From an uncultured Mucispirillum sp. (GTDB lineage: Bacteria; Chrysiogenota; Deferribacteres; Deferribacterales; Mucispirillaceae), in NCBI GenBank assembly GCA_910586745.1, contig CAJUJZ010000059.1:1-12874 (forward strand): a DNA stretch of 12,874 nt, given 5' to 3'. A model generated the notes under the pieces. The model ran no database searches. It saw only the letters and a list, made by a program, of their open reading frames with translations, and was not told where the DNA came from. Shown here piece by piece: positions 1-6,386 of this stretch (position 1 is its first letter; the number at the start of each line of letters is the position of its first letter). Made by a program: the position numbers and the translations under genes.

Positions 1-1439
1 TTAATAATTCCGGGGTTTGCTTTTCCTTGAGTAGCTTTCATAGCCTGACCAACAAAAAAGCCAAAAAGCTTTTCTTTGCCGGCTTTATAGTCTTCTACAT
101 TTTTAGGGTTATCAGCAATAATTTTATCAATAATTTTTTCTATTTCTTTTGTATCAGATACCTGTTTTAAGCCTTTTTCTTCAATAATAGCTTCTGGGTC
201 TTTATCAGTTTCTTCAATCATAGGTAAAAGCTCTTTAGCTATTCTTAAGCCTATTGTGCCATCTTCTACTAATGCAGTAATTCTGCCTAAACGAGAAGCA
301 GTAGTTTTTAAATCTCTGATATTTTCTATCTGTTTTTCCCCCATTATAGCAGCAAGCTCAACAAGTATTAATGCAGCGGCTTTTTTCGCATCACTGCCTT
401 TTTCTTTAACAGCTTCTTCAAAATATTCTGCAACAGATTTTTCTGAAACAAGCCTTTTAGCATCATCTTCGCTTAATTTATAATCTATCATAAAGCGTTT
501 AGATTTTTCATCAGGCATTTCAGGCATACTGCTTTTTACTTTTTCAAGAAGTTCATCAGTAACTATTAAAGGAAATGCTAAATCTGGGTCTGGAAAATAT
601 CTGTAATCATTTGCATTTTCTTTACCACGCATACTTCTTGTTTCTTTTTTATGAGCATTAAAAAGCCTTGTTTCCTGATATATCTCTTCGCCGTTATCAT
701 AAGCATCTACATGGCGGTTTGCCTCATATTCAACAGCCTGCATAAGATATCGGATAGAGTTAACATTTTTAATTTCGCATCTTGTTCTAAGTTCAGTAGA
801 GCCAACAGGTCTTACAGATACATTGGCATCACATCTCATAGAGCCTTCATTCATATTACCGTCGCATGTTTCAAGATAGCGGACAATGCTTCTTAATTTA
901 GTAAGGTATGCACCAGCTTCAAAAGGTGAGCTCATATCCGGTTTTGAGACAATCTCCATTAACGCAACACCAGAACGGTTTAAATCTATACAGCTTTTTC
1001 CAGGAAGCATATCATGTATAGATTTACCAGCATCCTGCTCTAAATGCAGCCTTTCTATACCTATTTTTTTAGTTGAACCATCTTCAAGCTCTATTTCAAG
1101 ATATCCGTTGCCAACTATTGGTTTATCAAACTGGCTTATTTGATAGCCCTGTGGTAAGTCTGCATAAAAATAGTTTTTTCTTGCAAAAATAGATTCTTTA
1201 TTGATAACTGCATTTAAGCCAAGCCCTGTTTTTACAGCCTGTTCTACACAAAATTTATTTACAACTGGAAGCATTCCGGGAAAACCCGCATCAATAAATG
1301 CTACATGGTCATTAGGTGTACCGCCGCTTGCTGCACTTGCACCAGAAAAAAGTTTTGCATTTGATATAACCTGACAGTGAACTTCAAGGCCTATTACTAC
1401 TTCCCAGTCGCATGTTCTTCCTTTTATTATATAACTCAT
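1..1439 (-). CDS. gatB: Aspartyl/glutamyl-tRNA amidotransferase subunit B, 3' end cut by window edge
   Basis: GatB is the tRNA-binding and kinase subunit of cytoplasmic GatCAB. It phosphorylates the misattached Glu or Asp on tRNA(Gln)/tRNA(Asn) so that ammonia from GatA can amidate it. My translation from the ATG at 1439-1437 gives about 479 codons before the edge. The N-terminal strand carries GLEVH at residues 17-21 (metal-binding Glu and His of the family). The signature region reads IDLNRSGVALMEIV, followed by SKPDMSS. The YRYFPDPDL motif lies near the middle, and the C-terminal YqeY-like tail ends GKANPGII at the edge. Family length is about 475-480, so probably under ten residues are missing. 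The start codon shares one base with the gatA stop (TAATG), so translation is probably coupled. Identification is very secure; tRNA specificity (Gln, Asn or both) cannot be read from this subunit. Confidence 0.97.
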   Translation of the reverse strand, partial: MSYIIKGRTCDWEVVIGLEVHCQVISNAKLFSGASAASGGTPNDHVAFIDAGFPGMLPVVNKFCVEQAVKTGLGLNAVINKESIFARKNYFYADLPQGYQISQFDKPIVGNGYLEIELEDGSTKKIGIERLHLEQDAGKSIHDMLPGKSCIDLNRSGVALMEIVSKPDMSSPFEAGAYLTKLRSIVRYLETCDGNMNEGSMRCDANVSVRPVGSTELRTRCEIKNVNSIRYLMQAVEYEANRHVDAYDNGEEIYQETRLFNAHKKETRSMRGKENANDYRYFPDPDLAFPLIVTDELLEKVKSSMPEMPDEKSKRFMIDYKLSEDDAKRLVSEKSVAEYFEEAVKEKGSDAKKAAALILVELAAIMGEKQIENIRDLKTTASRLGRITALVEDGTIGLRIAKELLPMIEETDKDPEAIIEEKGLKQVSDTKEIEKIIDKIIADNPKNVEDYKAGKEKLFGFFVGQAMKATQGKANPGII

Positions 1440-2899
1440 TATTTTCTGCTCCAACTATTATTTTGCTCCAGTACATAAGCTCCTTTAAAAAGAGTTTCTT
1501 CATCAAAATCTTTACCAATAAGCTGTAAACCAATAGGCAGTCCATTTGCTGCTGTTTTTACAGGAACTGATATTGCAGGAAGTTTTGCTAAGTTTACTGG
1601 AACTGTAAAGGCATCCTGCAGATAGTTTGTAACTGGGTCAAATGTTTTACTTTCTTCTATTGTAAAAGCTGTTGTAGGTGCAACTGGTGTAAGTATTGCA
1701 TCTACTTCTTTAAATGCATTAATATAATCCTGTCTTATAAGTTTACGCACATTTAATGCTTTTAAATAATACGCATCATAATATCCTGCAGAAAGAACAT
1801 AAGTGCCTATCATAATACGCCTTTTCACTTCTGCACCAAACCCAGCACTTCTTGTATTTTCATACATTTCATCAAGAGATGAGCCATCTACTCTTAAACC
1901 AAAACGAACACCGTCATATCTTGCTAAGTTAGATGATGCCTCAGCTGGTGCAATAATATAGTATGCAGCAAGAGCATATTTCATATTAGGAAGTGATATT
2001 TCTTGTACTTCTGCTCCTGCTTTTTCTAGTATTTCTTTACCTTCATGCCATGCAGCAGAGATTTCTGCATTTAAGTCATTATTTAAAAATTCTTTAGGCA
2101 TACCAATTTTTAAGCCTTTCACACCATTTTTAAGTGCTGCTCTAAAATCTGGCACTGCTGCACCTGCACTTGTAGAATCAAACTCATCAAATCCTGCCAT
2201 TTTTTCAAGCATAATAGCGGCATCTTCTACAGTTTTAGTCATAGGGCCTGCCTGGTCAAGTGATGAAGCATAAGCAATAATACCATAACGAGAACATCTG
2301 CCGTAAGTTGGCTTAATACCAACGATACCGCAGAATGCAGCAGGCTGACGAATAGAGCCGCCTGTATCTGTTCCTGTTGCACCAGCACACATATATGCAG
2401 CAACTGCAGCAGCTGAACCGCCAGATGAACCACCAGTTACTACTTCTGCTCCGTCCTGCCTTTTAACCGGGTTTACAGTCTGACCAAAATAACTCGTTAA
2501 GTTAGCACCACCCATTGCAAATTCATCAAGGTTTGTTTTACCAATAAAAACACTACCAGCCTGTAAAAGTTTTGATGTAACAGTAGATTCATAAGGCGGC
2601 ACAAAATTTTCTAATATTCTGCTTGCAGCAGTAGTTCTAATATTTTCTGTGCAGAATAAGTCTTTAATACCAAGAGGAACACCATCTAAATCAGAAAGTC
2701 TTTCTCCTTTTGATATTCTTTTATCACTCTCTAGTGCCTGTTTTAAAGCATGCTCTGCAGTTTCTGTAATAAAGGCATTGTATTTTCTGCCTTTTTCCAT
2801 ATTTTCTATATAAGCTTTTGTTACTTCTGTTGAAGAAAACTCTTTATTATTAAAGCCTTTTGAAAGTTCTGCTATTGACAATAATGTTAAATCGGCCAT
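1439..2899 (-). CDS. gatA: Glutamyl/aspartyl-tRNA amidotransferase subunit A (amidase)
   Basis: GatA is the amidase-signature subunit of GatCAB; it hydrolyses glutamine or asparagine and channels ammonia to GatB. The 486-residue product matches the usual length of about 485. The Ser-cisSer-Lys triad is visible: Lys79 in GVPLGIKD, cis-Ser158 in TGGSSGGSAAA, and nucleophile Ser182 in GTDTGGSIRQPA. The spacing Ser158-Ser182 (24 residues) is that of known amidases. The family segment GIKPTYGRCSRYG follows at 194-206. The ATG at 2899 is supported by an AAGGTGG ribosome site within the end of gatC and by the 1-base TAATG overlap with the gatC stop. The same overlap links it to gatB downstream, giving the common operon order C-A-B. 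Nothing is broken or missing. Confidence 0.98.
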   Translation of the reverse strand: MADLTLLSIAELSKGFNNKEFSSTEVTKAYIENMEKGRKYNAFITETAEHALKQALESDKRISKGERLSDLDGVPLGIKDLFCTENIRTTAASRILENFVPPYESTVTSKLLQAGSVFIGKTNLDEFAMGGANLTSYFGQTVNPVKRQDGAEVVTGGSSGGSAAAVAAYMCAGATGTDTGGSIRQPAAFCGIVGIKPTYGRCSRYGIIAYASSLDQAGPMTKTVEDAAIMLEKMAGFDEFDSTSAGAAVPDFRAALKNGVKGLKIGMPKEFLNNDLNAEISAAWHEGKEILEKAGAEVQEISLPNMKYALAAYYIIAPAEASSNLARYDGVRFGLRVDGSSLDEMYENTRSAGFGAEVKRRIMIGTYVLSAGYYDAYYLKALNVRKLIRQDYINAFKEVDAILTPVAPTTAFTIEESKTFDPVTNYLQDAFTVPVNLAKLPAISVPVKTAANGLPIGLQLIGKDFDEETLFKGAYVLEQNNSWSRK

Positions 2900-3174
2900 T
2901 ATTCCACCACCTTAGGAACAGTAAAAAAATGCTCGTATGGCTCAGTTGCATTTTTCATAAGTTTTTCTGATAAATTTCCAACAGTAACTTTATCTTCACG
3001 CTGTCTTAATGGGGCAGTCTCTTCAGCTCCAGCAATAGAAGAAGTATCTGCACTTTGTAAAATATCCATCCATTTTAAAATGTCATTTAAGTCTTTTGCC
3101 ATACTGTCTACGCCGCTTTCATCAAATTTTAAGCGAGCAAGTTTGGCAATATGATTAATTTCTTTTGCGTCCAT
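2899..3174 (-). CDS. gatC: Glutamyl/aspartyl-tRNA amidotransferase subunit C
   Basis: GatC is the small structural subunit that wraps around GatA and GatB and stabilises the amidotransferase. The product is 91 residues against a family norm of about 95. It opens with MDAKEINHIAKLARLKF, the usual N-terminal helix with the conserved HIAKLARL core at residues 8-15. It also has the conserved LRQREDKV segment before the C-terminal region. An ATG 28 codons further upstream is in frame, but that extension is not GatC-like and would overlap the end of the aldehyde dehydrogenase gene. The ATG at 3174-3172 has a strong ribosome site (AAGGAAAGG), so I use it. It is the first gene of gatCAB, 68 bases after the aldehyde dehydrogenase stop, and overlaps gatA by one base. 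Confidence 0.95.
   Translation of the reverse strand: MDAKEINHIAKLARLKFDESGVDSMAKDLNDILKWMDILQSADTSSIAGAEETAPLRQREDKVTVGNLSEKLMKNATEPYEHFFTVPKVVE
2907..2913 (-). promoter_or_regulatory. Ribosome binding site of gatA inside the gatC 3' end
   Basis: On the minus strand AAGGTGG lies 7 bases before the gatA ATG and encodes part of the last residues of GatC (KVVE). It supports the chosen gatA start and allows reinitiation by ribosomes that finish gatC. Confidence 0.7.
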
Positions 3175-3176
3175 AA

Positions 3177-3185
3177 CCTTTCCTT
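3177..3185 (-). promoter_or_regulatory. Ribosome binding site that fixes the gatC start
   Basis: The minus strand reads AAGGAAAGG just before TTATG. The AAGGA part sits 6 bases from the ATG at 3174. No comparable site precedes the upstream in-frame ATG at 3258. Confidence 0.7.
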
Positions 3186-3201
3186 TTATAATTTTTAGCA
3201 A

Positions 3202-3213
3202 TGTAATATTACA
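3202..3213. repeat. Perfect 12-base palindrome ahead of gatC
   Basis: TGTAATATTACA is identical on both strands. It lies in the 68-base gap between the aldehyde dehydrogenase and gatC, over the candidate -10 box. An operator role is inference. Several palindromes of this length are expected by chance in 13 kb at this base composition. Confidence 0.45.
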
Positions 3214-3234
3214 CAAGTTTTTGCATATTGAAAA
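3206..3234 (-). promoter_or_regulatory. Candidate gatCAB promoter overlapping a palindrome
   Basis: On the minus strand TTTTCA (3229-3234) and TAATAT (3206-3211) are separated by 17 bases, each matching four of six consensus positions. Transcription would begin about 25 bases before gatC. The -10 hexamer lies inside the perfect 12-base palindrome TGTAATATTACA (3202-3213). In a genome this AT-rich such matches are common, so this is a weak call. Read-through from the aldehyde dehydrogenase gene is the alternative, since no terminator hairpin is visible between them. Confidence 0.35.
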
Positions 3235-3242
3235 GAAAGAAT

Positions 3243-4607
3243 TTATCTGTAAAGCCAAAATCTTACTAATTTCTCTTTATTTCCTTTTGGAAAAAACCGT
3301 AACTTATTATCAAAAAAAGAATATTTTTTATATATATGCTTTTGGTGAGAAAATGTTTCAAAGCTGTATTTTCCATGATATGCACCTATTCCGCTTGCTC
3401 CAACTCCGCCAAAAGGTGCATTATTGTTTGTAATATGCATTATTACATCATTTACTGCTCCACCACCAAAAGATATATTATTTATTATTTTAGCTTCTAA
3501 TGCCTTATCCTGAGCAAAAATATATAATGCTAAAGGTTTTTCCAGTGTTTTAAACTGTTCTGTTACATCATCAATATTAGTATATTCTATAACAGGTAGA
3601 ATTGGTGCAAAAATTTCTTCCTGCATAACTCTGTCACAGTATGATACATTATCCATAATAGTTAAATCTATTTTTAATTTCTGCATATCTGTTAATCCGC
3701 CAAAAACTACCTTTGAGCTGTCTATAAGACGGGCTGCCCTTTCAAAATGCCTTTTTGATATAATTTTAGGAAATTCTTCATGTTCTGAGGAATGTGCTCC
3801 AAAAAGCATAGAGCTTTCTGCAATCATAGCTCCTATTAATTCACTTTTTACTCTTGAATGGCATAAAATGTAATCAGGTGCTACACAAGTCTGACCAGCA
3901 TTTAAAACTTTACCCCATATTATTTTTTTGGCAGTATCTTTTATATCTGCACTTAAATCAACAATACATGGGCTTTTACCGCCTAACTCTAATGTAACAG
4001 GTGTTAAGTTGCTGCTTGCTGATTTCATTACTATTTTACCAACATTCTGATTGCCTGTGAAAAATATATAATCAAACCTTTCTAAAAGCAGAGCAGCTCC
4101 AGCAACAGCATCACCCCTTACTACTCTTACATATTCTCTTGGAAATGTTTCGTTAATTATTTGAGAAAGTATTAATGATGTATTTTCAGAAAATTCTGAA
4201 AGCTTAACTACTGCACAGTTGCCTGCCGCGATTGCTGCAATTAATGGCGATAAAGTAAGCTGCACTGGATAATTCCATGGTGATATAATTAACACCACAC
4301 CGTAAGGCTCATAATGAATATGGCTTCTTCCCGGCTGCATAGTCAATGGTACTTTCACTTTTTTAGGAGAGCTTAGTTTTTTAAGATTTTTAATATAATA
4401 ATTTAATTCTTCCATAACCATGCCTGTTTCTGTCATAACAGCTTCAAAGGAAGATTTATTTAAATCATCATATAAAGCCTGTAAAAGTGCTTCATCATAT
4501 TTAAGCAGTGTTTTTTTCAAGGCTTTTAACTGCTCCAGCCTGTATTTTATACTTAAAGTCTCCCCACTTTTAAAATATTCCCGCATAGCAGGTACAATAT
4601 TATTCAT
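3243..4607 (-). CDS. Class 3 (ALDH3-type) NAD(P)-dependent aldehyde dehydrogenase
   Basis: This enzyme oxidises an aldehyde to the carboxylate with NAD(P)+. The ALDH3 group typically takes medium/long-chain or aromatic aldehydes, but the substrate here is unknown. The 454 residues fit the short ALDH3 length of about 450-460. Visible motifs, numbered from my start, are SPWNYP with Asn112, the cofactor-binding Lys135 in VVKLSE, FFTGN near 182-186, general base Glu207 in LELGGKSP, and the nucleophile Cys241 in NAGQTCVAPDY. An NAFGGVG-type motif appears as NAPFGGVGASGIG near the C-terminus. An in-frame ATG exists eight codons upstream (4631), but it lies only 2 bases from the -10 box at 4634-4639 and has no ribosome site. 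The chosen ATG has GGAG six bases upstream. It is a single-gene unit or the head of a transcript continuing into gatCAB. It lacks an obvious C-terminal membrane anchor. Confidence 0.93.
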   Translation of the reverse strand: MNNIVPAMREYFKSGETLSIKYRLEQLKALKKTLLKYDEALLQALYDDLNKSSFEAVMTETGMVMEELNYYIKNLKKLSSPKKVKVPLTMQPGRSHIHYEPYGVVLIISPWNYPVQLTLSPLIAAIAAGNCAVVKLSEFSENTSLILSQIINETFPREYVRVVRGDAVAGAALLLERFDYIFFTGNQNVGKIVMKSASSNLTPVTLELGGKSPCIVDLSADIKDTAKKIIWGKVLNAGQTCVAPDYILCHSRVKSELIGAMIAESSMLFGAHSSEHEEFPKIISKRHFERAARLIDSSKVVFGGLTDMQKLKIDLTIMDNVSYCDRVMQEEIFAPILPVIEYTNIDDVTEQFKTLEKPLALYIFAQDKALEAKIINNISFGGGAVNDVIMHITNNNAPFGGVGASGIGAYHGKYSFETFSHQKHIYKKYSFFDNKLRFFPKGNKEKLVRFWLYR

Positions 4608-4633
4608 AAGTTGCTCCACATATATGAACATTT

Positions 4634-4662
4634 ATTGTAAAGTATTATAAATAAATAATCAA
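4634..4662 (-). promoter_or_regulatory. Sigma-70-like promoter of the aldehyde dehydrogenase gene
   Basis: On the minus strand TTGATT (4657-4662), a 17-base spacer and TACAAT (4634-4639, five of six consensus bases) form a good promoter. Expected transcription start is near 4627, giving a leader of about 20 bases that contains GGAG before the ATG at 4607. The alternative ATG at 4631 would fall at or before the transcript start. Confidence 0.6.
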
Positions 4663-4730
4663 GAATTTAGATAAAAAGACAAATCACTTGTAAAAGAGAA
4701 ATGTTTAATTTAAGTGCCAGTTTTTATATT

Positions 4731-4792
4731 ATTTTTACAGGTAATTTATTGACTTTTTCTATTTTACAGTGAAAAAATACATCAAAAGTCAA
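4731..4792. repeat. Inverted and near-direct repeats upstream of the aldehyde dehydrogenase promoter
   Basis: TTGACTTTT at 4749-4757 and AAAAGTCAA at 4784-4792 form a perfect 9-base inverted repeat around a 26-base centre. Overlapping it, ATTTTTACAGGTAA (4731-4744) and ATTTTACAGTGAA (4761-4773) are similar copies about 29 bases apart, close to three helical turns. They lie about 70-160 bases upstream of the promoter at 4634-4662. A regulatory role is possible but inferred only from position. The rest of the gene-free stretch 4632-4857 holds A/T runs and the terminator. Confidence 0.4.
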
Positions 4793-4827
4793 AGTAGTAT
4801 TATAAAAAAAAGTAAAAAAATTAATAG

Positions 4828-4859
4828 AAGTCAGCAGGATAAAATCTGCTGACTTTTTT
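4828..4859 (-). terminator. Rho-independent terminator after the TehA-like transporter gene
   Basis: A 10-base stem, AAGTCAGCAG (4828-4837) with CTGCTGACTT (4846-4855), closes an 8-base loop. On the minus strand it starts 2 bases after the transporter stop codon and is followed by CTATTAA and then a run of seven T. On the plus strand the stem is followed directly by six T (4854-4859), so it could stop transcription both ways. No plus-strand gene needs it here. It separates the transporter from the aldehyde dehydrogenase unit. Confidence 0.85.
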
Positions 4860-5835
4860 AATTTTCATTCACACATATTTCGCCGTTTTTAACAGCTATT
4901 ATAGTTCTGATTAATACAATAAGTATTAAGATAGATGTCATAATCAATGAAGCATAGCCAAGCAGCTTAAATGTTAAATATTCAAAGCTTGTTTTTTCAT
5001 ATACAGTAATAATTGCCATAGTTAATGCTGCCATTGGGAAAGTAAATGCCCACCAGGATATAAAAAACTTAATTTTATAGAAATTTTTAATTAATGCTAA
5101 AAGTATTAATCCAAAAGTTAAAGCTACATTAAAAAGGATAACTGCAAACATATCATAAGCACCCTGCAGTTTTAAATAGCTAAGCATTCCAACAGATGGT
5201 GGAGCTATAAATATTGCAAGGGTTGGTAAGAATTTCTGTGCAAGCATACCATGGAAAATAATTCTGTTAAAAAGAATTGCTGTTAATATTATCCAAAAGA
5301 AAATACCAAGAGAGAAAAAGAAATCAAGCAGATAAATATCAGCAAACCCTTCCCCTGCAATTGGAACTATAATATTACCTACAACTGGAATAAACCAGGC
5401 TGGGTTTGAGTGAGCAAGTTCAATATTTTTATTAAGCCAGTATGTTATAGTATAAAATGTAAAAAATGTCTGCAAACCTGTACCTATTACAAAAAGTGGG
5501 AATGCAATATTTTCATATTCATGGAAAACTATAGATTGCAAAAGCATTGATATAGATATTGCTGCAAAAAAGTTCACTCTAACTGGGTGTTTTATTTCTT
5601 TTTTCACTTCATCAGGATATTTAAAAAGTTTTACAATATATATTAATGCGATACTTACAGCAAGACATGCAGTAATATATGATAGTGTCTGATAGATTAT
5701 TTCAGGCAGTAAAAAAACTTCACTTGCTTTTTTATAAGCAAGAGTAATACCTGAAAACCCCATTATAACTGCAAACATCATAACAGGAAAAAATTGTAAA
5801 CGAGAAGAATTTGTTTCTTTTTGCATTTCACTCAT
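4858..5835 (-). CDS. TehA/SLAC1 (TDT) family anion transporter or channel
   Basis: This is an inner-membrane protein of the tellurite-resistance/dicarboxylate transporter family, whose characterised members include TehA and the plant anion channel SLAC1. The 325 residues contain about ten hydrophobic helices, matching the roughly 330-residue TehA. Family motifs run in order: FFPVMMFAVIMGFSG in helix 1, NPAWFIPVVGNIIVPIAG around residues 144-161, APPSVGMLSYLKLQG around 211-225, and SWWAFTFPMAALTMA around 260-274. The last holds conserved aromatic residues of the pore region; which Phe gates cannot be assigned without an alignment. I chose the ATG at 5835 over one six codons upstream because GGAAGTGAT, nearly the ideal ribosome site, sits 3 bases before it and ends in a good spacing. 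The tellurite label of the family reflects overexpression effects, so the natural ion (small anion, sulfite or dicarboxylate) is unknown. It has its own promoter candidate and terminator. Confidence 0.9.
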   Translation of the reverse strand: MSEMQKETNSSRLQFFPVMMFAVIMGFSGITLAYKKASEVFLLPEIIYQTLSYITACLAVSIALIYIVKLFKYPDEVKKEIKHPVRVNFFAAISISMLLQSIVFHEYENIAFPLFVIGTGLQTFFTFYTITYWLNKNIELAHSNPAWFIPVVGNIIVPIAGEGFADIYLLDFFFSLGIFFWIILTAILFNRIIFHGMLAQKFLPTLAIFIAPPSVGMLSYLKLQGAYDMFAVILFNVALTFGLILLALIKNFYKIKFFISWWAFTFPMAALTMAIITVYEKTSFEYLTFKLLGYASLIMTSILILIVLIRTIIAVKNGEICVNEN

Positions 5836-5838
5836 TTT

Positions 5839-5847
5839 ATCACTTCC
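5839..5847 (-). promoter_or_regulatory. Ribosome binding site that fixes the transporter start
   Basis: The minus strand reads GGAAGTGAT, eight of nine matches to GGAGGTGAT, with its GGAAG core 7 bases before the ATG at 5835. It overlaps codons that would follow the alternative ATG at 5853, which has only a weak AAG upstream. Confidence 0.65.
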
Positions 5848-5880
5848 ATACAATCTTATTAAAAAGACTTCTTTTGTCTG

Positions 5881-5913
5881 AATATACTCTTTTTATAAAA
5901 TAAAACAAGAGTA
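5881..5913 (-). promoter_or_regulatory. Candidate transporter promoter with an inverted repeat in its spacer
   Basis: On the minus strand TTGTTT (5903-5908), a 16-base spacer and TATATT (5881-5886) resemble a sigma-70 promoter about 45 bases before the start codon. A 7-base inverted repeat, TACTCTT (5885-5891) with AAGAGTA (5907-5913), spans the spacer and touches both boxes, an arrangement typical of a repressor site. The -35 match is poor and the operator is inference. No convincing terminator for the upstream DUF2141 gene is visible between 5836 and 5948, only short A/T inverted repeats. Confidence 0.35.
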
Positions 5914-5948
5914 AAATTTAATTTTTGTATAATTATATCATTATATTA

Positions 5949-6383
5949 TTATCTTAAATTAATTCTTACAAAATTTTCTGCCTTTTCAATACTGATAAGC
6001 ACTTTTTCATAAGGTGGAAGTTCTGAATATGAGCCAAAAAAATTATTAGAAAATCCAAACTTTTCTATTGGGTGGTTTGCTGCATTTAAATCAAGTACTT
6101 TATTTTCATTTGCATCATGAAAAATTTTTACAGCATAAATACCCTTTGGTATAGTTATTTTTGCAGTAACAGTATTTTTTTTAGCTGGGAAGAAAAAAGC
6201 ATAAGGAACAGGCACACTGCCTAAAAATTCCTGCTGATTTCTGCATAAATGTATCATAATATTACCAGTTGATGTTTCAATATTATTTACTTCAAGCACC
6301 ATTACTACTCTTTCATCTTCTGCAAAAGCATATATACTTTGAAAAAGCAGTAAAGTAATTATTATTAATTTTATATATTTCAT
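5949..6383 (-). CDS. Exported DUF2141 family protein
   Basis: The function is not established. The 144-residue product starts with a typical signal peptide: Lys at 2 and 5, a hydrophobic core at about 6-15, and a likely cleavage after AFA at residue 21. The mature part of about 123 residues is a predicted beta-rich domain. It matches the DUF2141 pattern: GNIMIHLCRN near 40-49, then PKGIYAVKIFHDANENKVLD at 79-98 (a glycine-tyrosine turn and His-Asp pair before an Asp/Asn-rich loop), and FGFSNN at 109-114. The Asp/Asn-rich loop could bind a metal, but this is not demonstrated for the family. The protein should end up in the periplasm or at the outer membrane face. The ATG lies 3 bases after the regulator stop, with GGAAGA from the regulator's last codons as ribosome site, so it is probably the last gene of the uvrB transcript. 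Confidence 0.85.
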   Translation of the reverse strand: MKYIKLIIITLLLFQSIYAFAEDERVVMVLEVNNIETSTGNIMIHLCRNQQEFLGSVPVPYAFFFPAKKNTVTAKITIPKGIYAVKIFHDANENKVLDLNAANHPIEKFGFSNNFFGSYSELPPYEKVLISIEKAENFVRINLR

Positions 6384-6386
6384 TAA

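Noticed and set aside
962..1002. GatB signature with Ala where Pro is common (NRSGVALMEIV)
   Set aside because: I recall the same Val-Ala form in GatB of other bacterial groups, so it is a known variant and not a defect.
256..1143. Three plus-strand open frames (256-483, 651-896, 886-1143)
   Set aside because: They lie antisense within gatB, whose minus-strand translation is continuous and conserved. The peptides show no family features.
2239..2433. Minus-strand open frame of 64 codons inside gatA
   Set aside because: It is an alternative frame over the catalytic core of gatA, Leu/Val/Gln-rich and without a ribosome site.
3175..3258. Longer GatC with a 28-residue N-terminal extension
   Set aside because: The extension is not GatC-like, would overlap the aldehyde dehydrogenase end, and lacks a ribosome site; the ATG at 3174 has a strong one.
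3221..3433. Plus-strand open frame of 70 codons
   Set aside because: Antisense to the conserved C-terminus of the aldehyde dehydrogenase; no recognisable domain.
4420..4650. Plus-strand open frame of 76 codons
   Set aside because: Antisense to the aldehyde dehydrogenase N-terminus and running through its promoter; no supporting ribosome site.
5862..5882. Possible terminator hairpin (AGAC/GTCT arms before a T run on the minus strand) upstream of the transporter
   Set aside because: Only four base pairs in the stem, and it would lie in the transporter leader; too weak to call.
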